From: an uncultured Gammaproteobacteria bacterium
GTDB lineage: Bacteria; Pseudomonadota; Gammaproteobacteria; Steroidobacterales; Foliamicaceae
Length of the DNA stretch: 64,000 nucleotides
NCBI GenBank assembly: GCA_951828235.1
Contig: OX639965.1
Span: 641,191 to 705,190 of the forward strand
Reading direction: 5' to 3'
Part shown: piece by piece, positions 7,307 to 17,689 of the stretch
Layout of the letters: every line of letters starts with the position of its first letter
Numbering within the stretch: position 1 is the first letter of the stretch
Position numbers and translations under genes: made by a program
The notes under the pieces: generated by a model
Told to the model about the DNA's origin: nothing
Seen by the model: only the letters and a program-made list of their open reading frames with translations
Database searches by the model: none

Positions 7307-10263
7307 TACGCCGCCTCCGACCGTTGCCAGGTGTCCGCGCCGGTCCATTTCTCGAACTGAATCAGGCTGGTGTTCGGCGCCATGCCGCTGGACTGCTCGG
7401 TAATCGTCTTCTTCGGGCTCAGCATGTTCACGCAGCCGCCGAGATCGGTGGAGTTGCCCGGCTCGCCCACCGGCCGGTATTGCGCCGACCCGGTACAGGC
7501 ACTGACCACGCCGGGCCTGAGCCGGTCCGTCACCTGGGCGGCGCAGACCACCGAGCCCCTCTGGTTCCACAGGCGTATGAGGTCGTCATCGCGGACTCCT
7601 CTTTCCTCTGCATCCCGGCTGTTGACGCGCGCGACCAGGTAGGAATGGCCGTTCACCGTTACGCGATGCTCGCGGATGTCCTGTAGCGTGCAGCCCTCGT
7701 CGTCGCCCATGATGTGAAACGGATAGCGCGTATGCGGGGTCAGCAGTTGCAGGGGAAAGTCCGCCAGGGCCGGTTCGGCTTCGGCGTTCTCGTAGCTCTT
7801 CTGGTACTTATTGAGCGGTGGCCGCGCCGGATCGTCGATCTGGCTCAGGGTTTCGGGCAGGAACTCGAACTTGCCGGAAGTCGTCTGCAGTCCTTCGCCG
7901 AACTCGCCCACGTAATCCGCCGGCAGCGGATAGGGCTCGGGCGTGTCCTTCTTCCGCCCCTCGTAGTACCAGCGATTGGCCGTGGGCGCGCGGGCGTCTT
8001 CCGGATCCGCGGGCACCACGAAGTAGCCTTTCTTGAGGAACTCCTTCCAGGTGGTGTGCTTGGCCACGTCCGATGAATCGAACACCCGCTTGCACCAGTC
8101 CAGCTCGGTATTGCCGCCTTCCGAGTACATCGCGCCGAGCCCCAGGCGTTCGGCCACGGCGAGGAAGATGTCGTAATCGGACTTCGACTCGCCCAGCGGC
8201 TCGATGCACTTGTGCTGCAGCGACACCACCCGGTGATTGACCATCGAGAACATGTGATGCACGTAGCCCGCGCCGACGTTGTAGTACTCGCCGATGTCCC
8301 AGCGCTCGAACACGGTGCAGGCGGGAAGAATGACGTCCGAATACGGCGTCTCGCCTTCCATCCATACCGACTGGTTGACCACGAAGGGCAGGTTTTCCGA
8401 CTGGTACATCCGCACCCAGCGGTTGGAGTCGACCATGGTGCCGAAGGAAGAACTTCCATACTTGTACATCATCTGGATCTTGGCGTGACCGGGCGCCGGG
8501 TATCCGAAACGCAGGAACTGGCCGCGCACGGAGGAAACATCGGTGAGAAAGCCCATCGCGCTGCCTTCCATGATCGCCTCGGGCAGGCGAATCTTGGGAA
8601 TGTTCTGGCGCGACGAGTTCATGGTCACGACATGCGGCATGCGCTGGTAGTTGTTGGCCGCATTGGCGCTGTAGGTGAGTTCGCCCGACATGCTCCCTTC
8701 CGCATAACCGGGAAAGTAGAAGGAGAAGTCCAGCGGGGCCCCGAACTGGAGGTTTCCGAAGTTCACTCCCGCCCGGCCGAAGCCCTGCATCGCGCCCAGA
8801 ATCGTCATCATCCGCGCCCACTGCATGCCCATCGGTCCGCGCCCGGCGCCGCCGAGGCCGCAGCCCCAGCCGCCGGCGCCGAGATAGGTCTTCTTGCTGC
8901 CCCATTCCCGGGCCAGCGCCCTGACCTCACGTGCCGGTACTCTCGTTTCGGCCTCCTGCCATTCGGGCGTCTTCGGCGTGCCGTCCGACTCGCCGAGGAT
9001 GTAAGCCTTCCATTCGTCGAAGCCGGTGGTCCGCTTCTCGACGAATTCCCTGTCGTAGAGGTCCTCGGTGATCCACACGTGGCACAAGGCCTGGGCCAAT
9101 GCGGAATCGGTGCCGGGCTTGGGCGAGATCCACTTGCCGCCCAGATGGGCCGCCGTGTGATTCAGAAACGGGTCGATATGAACCATGGGGATGCCCAGCT
9201 CTTTTGCCCACTCGCGCCGCACGGTACCCTCGTAGCCGTAGCTGGCGTCCGGGTCGCTCGACCAGAAGACCATCAGTTCCGCTTCCTTGAGGCAGTCCTC
9301 CACGGTGCCGTAGAACTCGGGCGTGCCCAGGCGCATGCTGTTGCCCCAGTGATGCATGGCGCCCCAGTACCAGCCCTCCCAGCTGTCGGGATTGTTGTGC
9401 AGCTTCGAACAGCCCAGCAGGTTCCAGAAGCGGTTGAAGGCGCTCAGGTAATGTCCCAGATTGCCCCACTGGTGGTGCGAGCCGTGCGCTACCAGCACCG
9501 CCCCGGGGCCATGCTTCTTGGAGCGTTTGATTTCCTTGACCACGATGTCCAGCGCCTCGTCCCAGCTGATGCGCACAAACTCCGACTTACCGCGATTCTG
9601 GATATTGCGCTCTCCGTCGGGATCGAAGTCCACCCGTTTCATCGGGTACAGGATCCGGTTCTTCGAATAGACCATGGATTTCTGGCACATCCCGTGCGCG
9701 GCCAGGGTGGTGCGCCGCGGCGGGGTGAATTCCTTGCCCCGCGCCTTGATGGTCCAGGAAGGCGCGTCGTTCTTGTCGAAGTCCACGGGAGTGATGCGGA
9801 CGATCTTGCCCTCCTTGACGTAGACAAAGATCGGTCCGCCATTGGTGCCGTTGGTATAGCGAACGACGCCGTTCCCCATGTCCGTCCCGATCTTCCAGCG
9901 AATGGACTGCATGCGGTTGAGCGTGATCATGAACCAGACCGATGCCTCGTCCGATCCTTCGACGGTCAGCTTGAAGTTCTTGGCGGCGTCGATCCGCACG
10001 AGCTGGTCGAAAGGCGGAGTCAGGAATTCCTCGGCGATAGCCCGGTTCTTGAAGACGACGGCGAAGTCGGGGTTGTCGTGAATGCCGCTACCCGAGCGGA
10101 TCCTGCCGTCGGCGATTTGTACCCACCGCCCCTGGGAGTTGTCCTGCAACCTGAACTGCGCGGTGACGTTCCGTTCCTTGAGGCGATTCCTGAACTCGGC
10201 GTACATGAGCCTGGTCAATCGCATCGCCTGCACCATCGCCCAAAGAATGATCGAAAATCGCAT
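7306..10263 (-). CDS. Molybdopterin transhydroxylase-like large subunit with SCP2-like N-terminal domain
   Basis: This DMSO-reductase-family catalytic subunit closely resembles pyrogallol-phloroglucinol transhydroxylase (AthL), which moves a hydroxyl between phenols. Homology starts at about residue 129 (MGNGVVRYTNGTNGG). Like AthL it lacks the N-terminal 4Fe-4S cysteines. From memory of AthL, its catalytic His144, Asp174 and Tyr404 and Mo ligand Ser175 correspond to His263, Asp293, Tyr520 and Ser294 here (SHHQWGN, NPDSWEGW, YFPGYAEGS). Residues about 20-122 are an added SCP2-like (sterol-carrier) domain. A GGAGAGGA ribosome site just before ATG 10263 supports the long form. The protein has 985 residues against about 875 for AthL. 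It has no Tat signal, so it is probably cytoplasmic. The true substrate is unknown. Confidence 0.85.
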   Translation of the reverse strand: MRFSIILWAMVQAMRLTRLMYAEFRNRLKERNVTAQFRLQDNSQGRWVQIADGRIRSGSGIHDNPDFAVVFKNRAIAEEFLTPPFDQLVRIDAAKNFKLTVEGSDEASVWFMITLNRMQSIRWKIGTDMGNGVVRYTNGTNGGPIFVYVKEGKIVRITPVDFDKNDAPSWTIKARGKEFTPPRRTTLAAHGMCQKSMVYSKNRILYPMKRVDFDPDGERNIQNRGKSEFVRISWDEALDIVVKEIKRSKKHGPGAVLVAHGSHHQWGNLGHYLSAFNRFWNLLGCSKLHNNPDSWEGWYWGAMHHWGNSMRLGTPEFYGTVEDCLKEAELMVFWSSDPDASYGYEGTVRREWAKELGIPMVHIDPFLNHTAAHLGGKWISPKPGTDSALAQALCHVWITEDLYDREFVEKRTTGFDEWKAYILGESDGTPKTPEWQEAETRVPAREVRALAREWGSKKTYLGAGGWGCGLGGAGRGPMGMQWARMMTILGAMQGFGRAGVNFGNLQFGAPLDFSFYFPGYAEGSMSGELTYSANAANNYQRMPHVVTMNSSRQNIPKIRLPEAIMEGSAMGFLTDVSSVRGQFLRFGYPAPGHAKIQMMYKYGSSSFGTMVDSNRWVRMYQSENLPFVVNQSVWMEGETPYSDVILPACTVFERWDIGEYYNVGAGYVHHMFSMVNHRVVSLQHKCIEPLGESKSDYDIFLAVAERLGLGAMYSEGGNTELDWCKRVFDSSDVAKHTTWKEFLKKGYFVVPADPEDARAPTANRWYYEGRKKDTPEPYPLPADYVGEFGEGLQTTSGKFEFLPETLSQIDDPARPPLNKYQKSYENAEAEPALADFPLQLLTPHTRYPFHIMGDDEGCTLQDIREHRVTVNGHSYLVARVNSRDAEERGVRDDDLIRLWNQRGSVVCAAQVTDRLRPGVVSACTGSAQYRPVGEPGNSTDLGGCVNMLSPKKTITEQSSGMAPNTSLIQFEKWTGADTWQRSEAA

Positions 10264-10422
10264 GCTTTCCTCTCCCGGATGCGGGGGTCACAGGGACCGC
10301 TCAAGAAGCACCGGATGATAGCAACCTTGCAGGCCCGCGTCACCTGAACGGGGAGCGGTGGCCGTATTGCCGCCGCGCTGGCTAGCACGCACGCCAGTCG
10401 GTAAAATCGCTGCGAAATCCTC

Positions 10423-11283
10423 ATGACCGCGCAACTGATAGACGGAAAGGCCATCGCGGCGGCGATTCGCGAGGAAATCCGGCTATCCGTGATTGAACGA
10501 TCGGCGACGGGCCAGCGCGCGCCCGCACTCGCCACGGTGCTGGTTGGCGAGGATCCGGCCTCGCAGGTCTACGTTCGCAACAAGCGGCGCGCCTGCGCCG
10601 GCGCCGGAATCCTGTCCATCGACCGCAATCTTCCGGCGGAGACGGACGAACCGGCCCTGCTGGCGCTGATCGACGAATTCAATCGCGACGGGAACGTGGA
10701 CGGTATCCTGGTGCAGCTTCCGCTGCCCGGACAGGTCAACACCCTGAACGTCATCCAGCGGATTGACCCGTCCAAGGACGTGGACGGCTTCCATCCGCTG
10801 ACGTTCGGCCTGCTGGCGCTGCGCGAACCCCGGCTGCGGCCCTGCACCGCGGTGGGCGTGATCCGCATGCTGGAAAGGATCGGCGTCAACCCGAAGGGCA
10901 AACATTGCGTGGTGCTGGGCGCCTCCAACCTGGTGGGGCGGCCGCTGGCCCTGGAACTGCTGCTGGCCGGCGCCACCGTAACGGTGTGCCACCGCTTCAC
11001 CGGCAACCTCGAGAAGCATGTTGCGGATGCGGAAATTCTGTGCAGCGCCGTGGGCAAGCCCGGGCTGGTCCCCGGCGCATGGATACGGCCGGGCGCCGTC
11101 GTGATGGACATCGGAATCACGCGCATGAGCGACGGAACCTTGCGCGGCGACGTAGAATTCGAGGAGGCTCTCAAGCGCGCAGCCTGGATTGCCCCGGTTC
11201 CGGGCGGCGTGGGGCCCATGACCGTCGCCATGCTGCTGCAGAACACGCTGGATGCCGCGATATACAACACGAGAGCTTCGTAG
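10423..11283 (+). CDS. folD: Methylenetetrahydrofolate dehydrogenase / cyclohydrolase
   Basis: This bifunctional FolD interconverts 5,10-methylene- and 10-formyl-tetrahydrofolate with NADP, supplying one-carbon units for purines and fMet. The catalytic segment VYVRNKRRACAGAGI carries the conserved Tyr and Lys, QLPLPGQVN and PSKDVDGFHP are family signatures, and the NADP loop reads GASNLVGRP. The C-terminal PVPGGVGPMTVAMLLQNT is also typical. The length of 286 residues is normal. It is divergent from the molybdoenzyme operon across 159 bases, in which I saw no clear promoter. The cyclophilin gene begins 12 bases downstream. Confidence 0.97.
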   Translation: MTAQLIDGKAIAAAIREEIRLSVIERSATGQRAPALATVLVGEDPASQVYVRNKRRACAGAGILSIDRNLPAETDEPALLALIDEFNRDGNVDGILVQLPLPGQVNTLNVIQRIDPSKDVDGFHPLTFGLLALREPRLRPCTAVGVIRMLERIGVNPKGKHCVVLGASNLVGRPLALELLLAGATVTVCHRFTGNLEKHVADAEILCSAVGKPGLVPGAWIRPGAVVMDIGITRMSDGTLRGDVEFEEALKRAAWIAPVPGGVGPMTVAMLLQNTLDAAIYNTRAS

Positions 11284-11295
11284 GGAGCAGCAAGA

Positions 11296-11949
11296 ATGAG
11301 GCATATGAGAATTCAGAGGGGGGGACGCCCTCGTTCCCAGGGGGGACGCCCTCGTTCCCGGGTGTGGGCTGCGGCGCTGTGCCTGCTGGCGCTGGGCGCC
11401 GGCGCAGCCGAGGCGCAGGAGGCCGCCGAGGCGGAAGACGCCTTCGATCCCTTTCCGCGGGTGCGGGTGGAAACCACCGCCGGCGCCTTCACGCTGGAGC
11501 TGTTCGCCAACGACGCGCCATTGACCGTGGCGCAGTTCCTGCGCCTCTCGGCAAGCCGCTTTTATGAAGGCACGATCTTCCATCGCGTCGTGAAGGACTT
11601 CGTGATTCAGGGCGGCGGATGGTCGGTAGATTTCCAGGAGCGGGCGATCGACGAAACATTGCCGAACGAATCCGGCAACGGCCGCTCCAATCTGCGCGGC
11701 ACCGTCGCCATGGCCCGCACCGGGGACCCGCACTCGGCGCAAAACCAGTTCTACGTCAATCTTCAGGACAACGTGGCGCTGAATCCGCGGCCGGGACGCT
11801 GGGGATATGCGGTGTTCGGCAGGGTGGTGAGCGGCATGGAGGTGGTCGATGCGATCGGCGACCGCGCCACCGGTCCGGGCGGTCCCTTCCGCGCCGAGGT
11901 GCCGGCGGCGCCGGTGATCATTGACCGCGTATTGCGCGTGACGGAATGA
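11296..11949 (+). CDS. Periplasmic cyclophilin-type peptidyl-prolyl isomerase
   Basis: This proline isomerase has an N-terminal export signal (hydrophobic AAALCLLALGAGAAEA, cleavage near AEAQE) and a PpiA-like cyclophilin domain from about residue 55. Motifs include FHRVVKDFVIQGG, RGTVAMARTGDPHSAQNQFYVNL and WGYAVFGRVVSGMEVVD. It should act on envelope proteins in the periplasm. The signal peptide is preceded by an odd basic segment, GGRPRSQ followed by GGRPRSR, encoded by two exact 18-bp DNA repeats. GGGAG lies 8 bases before ATG 11296. Its stop overlaps the lpxH start (ATGA). The repeat-derived N-region may weaken export, or the true start may lie elsewhere. Confidence 0.9.
   Translation: MRHMRIQRGGRPRSQGGRPRSRVWAAALCLLALGAGAAEAQEAAEAEDAFDPFPRVRVETTAGAFTLELFANDAPLTVAQFLRLSASRFYEGTIFHRVVKDFVIQGGGWSVDFQERAIDETLPNESGNGRSNLRGTVAMARTGDPHSAQNQFYVNLQDNVALNPRPGRWGYAVFGRVVSGMEVVDAIGDRATGPGGPFRAEVPAAPVIIDRVLRVTE
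11321..11359 (+). repeat. Tandem 21-bp repeat inside cyclophilin signal region
   Basis: GGGGACGCCCTCGTTCCC occurs twice exactly (11321-11338 and 11342-11359) with a 21-bp period, so it adds seven in-frame codons per copy. The same GGGACGCC core appears in intergenic repeats at about 15386, 19911 and 25637, so this is a copy of a dispersed element landed in a gene. Confidence 0.7.
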
Positions 11950-12647
11950 GCACCCTTTTCATCTCCGATCTCCACCTGGACGCTACCCGAAACCACGCAA
12001 CCCAAGCCTTCCGTGAATTCCTGAAGCATCGCGCCGCCCGGGCCGATGCCCTGTACATACTGGGCGACCTGTTCGAAGCCTGGATCGGCGATGACGACGA
12101 CGACCCGCTGGCCGGCGCAGTTATGGACGCCCTGGCGGAACTGACTTCAGGCGGGGTTCCGGCGCGGTTCGTTCACGGCAACCGGGATTTCCTGGCCGGA
12201 GACGGTTTCGCGCGGCGCACGGGAGTAACACTGCTGCCGGAAAGCAGCGTGGTCGAACTGGAGGGCGAACGCGTGCTCCTGATGCATGGCGACACCCTTT
12301 GTACGGACGACCACGACTACCAGGAATTTCGGACCATGGTCCGCGATCCGAAGTGGCAGGCCCAGTTCCTCGCGCTGCCGCTGGCGGCCCGGCGTGCGCT
12401 CGCGGCCCAGGCGCGAGACGCCAGCCGTATTTCGACCGGCGGCAAGCCGATGGAGATCATGGACGTCAACGCATCCGCCGTGGCCGAGGCGATGCGCGCG
12501 AACGCAGTGCGGCGAATGATTCACGGACACACGCACCGCCCCGCCGTGCATGAATTTGACCTGGACGATGAGCCCGCCACGCGGATTGTGCTGGGGGACT
12601 GGTACCAGCGCGGCTGGGCGCTGGAGCACGACGAGAACGGGTTCCGG

Positions 12648-12677
<30 letters not shown>
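11946..12677 (+). CDS. lpxH: UDP-2,3-diacylglucosamine diphosphatase
   Basis: This peripheral inner-membrane calcineurin-like phosphoesterase makes lipid X in lipid A synthesis. Metal-binding motifs are in order: FISDLHLD (4-11), LGDLFEAWIGDD (about 38-49), GNRDF (about 78-82), MHGDTLC (about 115-121) and HGHTHRP (about 195-201). The length of 243 residues is normal for LpxH. It starts within the cyclophilin stop codon (ATGA), so translation is probably coupled. Its last 30 bases overlap the end of purF on the other strand. Its presence shows a lipid A outer membrane. Confidence 0.96.
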
Positions 12678-14230
<1,553 letters not shown>

Positions 14231-14231
<1 letters not shown>

Positions 14232-14767
14232 CAGCGGCCTCCCAATGCGGCGAGCAGCAGGCCCAGGGCGTTACTTACGGGCTCAAGGATCGGCAGGGTC
14301 ATCGAACCCTGCACCCAACTCTCCGGCCCTACGTGTGTGCACAAAAGCAGAAGCCCACCTGCAATCAGCCAGCCCTTGGCTGCGCCCAATAATACGCCCA
14401 AGGCGCGATCCGCGGAAGCGAGCACGCTGCCATCAACGGCCCTGGACACCAGGCCGGCCAGGGTTGTGCCGATCACCAGCACGATGACGAGGATGCCGAG
14501 GCGCGCGCCCCAAAGGGCAATCGACTCGGCCGCCGACGGGCCGCGGAAGATCGCCCCGGCCAGCGGGTTGCCCGCCAGCCAGGACTCGATCTTCGCCGGC
14601 CAGTCCGACAGCAGCGTCGACACGACGAGGTCGCCGAAGGCAAAGGCGAGAAAGATTGCGGCGACCCAGGAACCCAGGCTCAGGGACGCGCCCAGAAAGC
14701 CGCGCTTCATTCCGAGATAGGCGGCGGAAAGGAAGACCGCCAGCGCGATCCAGTCGAAAAGGGTCAC
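14231..14767 (-). CDS. cvpA: CvpA-family inner-membrane protein
   Basis: This four-helix membrane protein of the colicin V production family has 178 residues. It begins MTLFDWIALAVFLSAAYLGMKRGFLGASLSL, shown here only by its first helix pattern WIALAVFLSAAYLGMKRGF, typical of CvpA. CvpA supports envelope stress resistance and biofilm formation; the molecular action is unclear. It lies directly between the SPOR protein (4-base overlap) and purF (1-base overlap), the conserved gammaproteobacterial arrangement, which makes the assignment firm. Confidence 0.9.
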
Positions 14768-15354
14768 GGCGACGCCTCCGGCCAGTCCGACACGAATCCC
14801 GAGCGTCCCAGCAAGGCCAGTTCCGCGACCGCCGAACGCGCTTCGTCCCTTGACGCATAGGGGCCCACGCGGACCCGGTAGAGCGTCCGGCCATTGTCGG
14901 GCAGGGCCAAAACCCGAACGCCGTAGCCCTTTTCACGGCACCAGTCGGACAGGCGGTCGGCATTGTCGCGCGCGGAAAAACTGCCGACCTGAACGGCCCA
15001 CCGGCCTGCAGGCGCTGCGGAAACGGCGGCGGCGGCTGAAGGATCGCGCGGGGCCTGGGCGCCTGCCTGATCCGGACCGCCTGCCGCGGGCTCCGGAGGA
15101 TCGGCGTCCGGCTCTGGACGCTGGCCGTCCCATTCGAGGGCGGGCGGGCGTTCGCCACCATTGCCGGCATCAGCAGGAAAGGCTGAAGCTTCGCCTTCCA
15201 AAAATCCGGGTGCATCCTGTGCCCGGGGGACTTCAGCCCCGCCTTCGTCCGGCATACGGGCCCCCTCTCGAGGGCCGATTACCAGGGCCAGCAACAGGAG
15301 CAGCGCCACCAGCACCGCTCCGCCCACCAGCCGCTCAAGCACCGGCGATTGCAT
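14764..15354 (-). CDS. SPOR-domain cell-division protein (DedD-like)
   Basis: This 196-residue bitopic protein has one N-terminal membrane segment (LVALLLLLALVIG, about 14-26), a long Pro/Ala-rich periplasmic linker, and a C-terminal SPOR domain (about 118-190: RWAVQVGSFSARDNADRL, then YRVRVGPYASRDEAR). SPOR domains bind denuded septal peptidoglycan and bring the protein to the division site. Its position upstream of cvpA-purF matches dedD in Escherichia coli, where folC precedes it; no folC is present in the window. The linker differs from DedD, so orthology rests on synteny. Confidence 0.85.
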   Translation of the reverse strand: MQSPVLERLVGGAVLVALLLLLALVIGPREGARMPDEGGAEVPRAQDAPGFLEGEASAFPADAGNGGERPPALEWDGQRPEPDADPPEPAAGGPDQAGAQAPRDPSAAAAVSAAPAGRWAVQVGSFSARDNADRLSDWCREKGYGVRVLALPDNGRTLYRVRVGPYASRDEARSAVAELALLGRSGFVSDWPEASP

Positions 15355-15385
15355 TGCGCGGAATTATATGCGCCTGGGGGCGAAG

Positions 15386-15414
15386 GCGTCCCGGCTTCGC
15401 GGAGAGCGGGACGC
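15386..15414. repeat. GGGACGC-type inverted repeat
   Basis: GCGTCCCG (15386-15393) and CGGGACGC (15407-15414) form an 8-bp stem with a 13-base loop. It sits between the divergent SPOR and aroC genes, so it is not a normal terminator position. The core matches the other GGGACGC repeats of the window. Confidence 0.5.
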
Positions 15415-15482
15415 GCTCCCTCCCGGGCGAATGTGTGCAAGCGTAAAATATTGCTTCTGTCCTCCCGCGCGCGGATTGCACC

Positions 15483-16604
15483 ATGTCCGGCAACACCATA
15501 GGACGCCTGTTCAGCGTCACAACTTACGGCGAGAGCCACGGCCTGGCGCTGGGCGCCATCGTGGACGGCTGCCCGCCGGGCATGGAATTGTGCGAAGCCG
15601 ACATACAGGTCGACCTGGACCGGCGGCGTCCCGGGCGCTCGCGCCATACTTCGCAGCGCAAGGAGGCGGACCAGGTGCGCATCCTGTCGGGGGTATTCGA
15701 GGGCGTAACGACCGGCACCCCGGTCGGGCTGATGATCGAGAACACCGATCAGCGGCCCCGCGACTACTCCGCCATCAAGGACAAGTTCCGTCCGGGGCAC
15801 GCCGACTTCAGCTACCAGCAGAAGTACGGAATTCGCGACTACCGCGGAGGGGGACGCGCCTCCGCCCGGGAGACGGCCATGCGGGTCGCCGGCGGAGCGA
15901 TAGCGCGCAAGTACTTAAGCGAGCGGGCGGGCATTACGATTTACGGCTACGTGGCGCAACTCGGACCGATCCGGCTCAAGTGCCCGAACCCCGAGATCAT
16001 CAACGACAACCCGTTCTTCTGCGGCGACCCCGCCCGGCTGAAAGAACTGGAGTCGTTCATGGACGAACTGAGGCTGGCGGGCGACTCGATCGGCGCGCGA
16101 ATCAACATTTGCGCCCGGGGGGTGCCCGCCGGGCTGGGAGAACCCGTGTTCGACAAGCTCGAAGCGGTCATCGCGCACGCGCTGATGAGCATCAACGCGG
16201 TCAAGGGCGTGGAGTTCGGCGCCGGCTTCGCCGCCGTGGAACAGCGCGGTTCGGAGCATCGCGACGAGATTGCGCCCGGCGGTTTTCTGAAGAACGACGC
16301 CGGCGGCACCCTGGGCGGCATTTCGTCGGGACAGGACCTGCTGGTGAGCATCGCGATGAAGCCCACCTCCAGCATACGCAAGAAGGGTGCGACGGTGACC
16401 CGCGCCGGTGCGGCGACCGAAATCAGCACCGGCGGGCGGCACGATCCCTGCGTGGGACTGCGCGCCACGCCGATCGCCGAGGCCATGCTGGCGATTACGC
16501 TCATGGACCACTATCTGCGCGACCGCGCGCAATGCGGCGATGTCGAGCGCCAGGCTTCCTCGCAGGCCGAGGCTTCCCGCCGGACTGCGGCGGCGCGGAG
16601 CTGA
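15483..16604 (+). CDS. aroC: Chorismate synthase
   Basis: This FMN-dependent enzyme converts EPSP to chorismate, the last shikimate-pathway step. Signatures present are GESHG (about 18-22), [28 protein letters not shown] (about 122-140), SSGQDL and GGRHDPCVG. The length of 373 residues is typical. The ATG at 15483 follows a GC-rich leader with no obvious ribosome site. It is one base away from asd, suggesting co-transcription. It marks the start of a run of plus-strand core genes extending to accD. Confidence 0.97.
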   Translation: MSGNTIGRLFSVTTYGESHGLALGAIVDGCPPGMELCEADIQVDLDRRRPGRSRHTSQRKEADQVRILSGVFEGVTTGTPVGLMIENTDQRPRDYSAIKDKFRPGHADFSYQQKYGIRDYRGGGRASARETAMRVAGGAIARKYLSERAGITIYGYVAQLGPIRLKCPNPEIINDNPFFCGDPARLKELESFMDELRLAGDSIGARINICARGVPAGLGEPVFDKLEAVIAHALMSINAVKGVEFGAGFAAVEQRGSEHRDEIAPGGFLKNDAGGTLGGISSGQDLLVSIAMKPTSSIRKKGATVTRAGAATEISTGGRHDPCVGLRATPIAEAMLAITLMDHYLRDRAQCGDVERQASSQAEASRRTAAARS

Positions 16605-16605
16605 C

Positions 16606-17631
16606 ATGAACGGCTACAACGTCGCTGTGGTCGGCGCCACAGGGCTGGTCGGCGAGACCATCGCGCAGATCCTGGCGCAGCGCGAGTTCCCGGTTGACCA
16701 GTTCCACGCGGTGGCCAGCGAACGCTCGATCGGCAAGACCGTCGAGTTCGGCGAACGCCAGGTCGCGGTTCAGGCGCTGAACGACTTTGATTTCTCCGGC
16801 GTGCACTTCGCGCTGTTCTCGGCCGGCGCCGGAACAGCGGCCGAGCATGCGCCACGCGCCGCGGGACAGGGAGCGATAGTGATCGACAACTCGTCGGCGT
16901 TTCGCTATGACGACGATGTGCCGCTGGTGGTGCCGGAGGTGAATCCCTCGGCCCTGGCTGAATGCCGCGAGCGTGGAATCGTGGCCAATCCGAACTGCTC
17001 CACGATCCAGCTTGTCGTGGCACTCAAACCCCTGCACGACGCTATCGGTATCGAGAGGATTGGCGTGGCCACCTACCAGGCGGTCTCCGGCGCCGGACGC
17101 CGTGCGATGGCTGACCTGGTCAGGCACACGGCGGAAATGATGGCCGGCAAGGGCCGCCCCGAAGAGGCGGCGGAGACGCCCAGCGCCGCATTCAACGCGG
17201 TGCCGCACATCGACGACTTCCAGGCCAACGGCTATACGAAGGAAGAAATGAAGATCGTGTGGGAGACCCGCAAGATCCTCGGCGACGAGGCATTGAGAGT
17301 AAGCGCCACGGCGGTGCGCGTGCCGGTGTTCTACGGCCATTCCGAAGCCGTCAGCGTGGAACTGAAGCGCAAGGTCGCGGTCGAGGAGGCGCTCGGGCTC
17401 TTTCGGGCCGCCCGGGGCGTGGTAGTCATGAGCCAGGACCAGGCCGGCGGCTATCCCACCCCGGGGATCGACGCGACCCGCTCCGATGCCGTCTTCGTCG
17501 GACGGGTGCGCGAGGACATCTCGCACGACAAAGGCCTCAATTTCTGGGTAGTCGCGGACAACGTGCGCAAGGGGGCAGCGCTCAACGCGGTGCAGATCGC
17601 AGAGCTCATGATCCGCGACAACGCGGTCTGA
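16606..17631 (+). CDS. asd: Aspartate-semialdehyde dehydrogenase
   Basis: This enzyme reduces aspartyl phosphate to aspartate semialdehyde for lysine, diaminopimelate, threonine and methionine. The NADP loop VVGATGLVGE is at 7-16, the catalytic Cys is in NPNCSTIQ (about residue 130) and the active-site His is in VPVFYGHSEAV (about 245). The 341 residues starting at ATG 16606 fit the family; a longer open frame to 16408 would run into aroC. It is followed by a FimV-like gene and truA, as in Pseudomonas-type genomes. Confidence 0.97.
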   Translation: MNGYNVAVVGATGLVGETIAQILAQREFPVDQFHAVASERSIGKTVEFGERQVAVQALNDFDFSGVHFALFSAGAGTAAEHAPRAAGQGAIVIDNSSAFRYDDDVPLVVPEVNPSALAECRERGIVANPNCSTIQLVVALKPLHDAIGIERIGVATYQAVSGAGRRAMADLVRHTAEMMAGKGRPEEAAETPSAAFNAVPHIDDFQANGYTKEEMKIVWETRKILGDEALRVSATAVRVPVFYGHSEAVSVELKRKVAVEEALGLFRAARGVVVMSQDQAGGYPTPGIDATRSDAVFVGRVREDISHDKGLNFWVVADNVRKGAALNAVQIAELMIRDNAV

Positions 17632-17689
17632 TTCCGTAACGCGAAACTGGTATGAAAGGCAGGATCGTGCTCCGAATCCAAGTGTCGTG

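Noticed and set aside
8212..10347. A 711-codon open frame on the plus strand opposite the molybdoenzyme gene
   Set aside because: It mirrors a well-supported catalytic subunit; high GC leaves antisense frames open, and the translation has no recognisable family or membrane or signal pattern.
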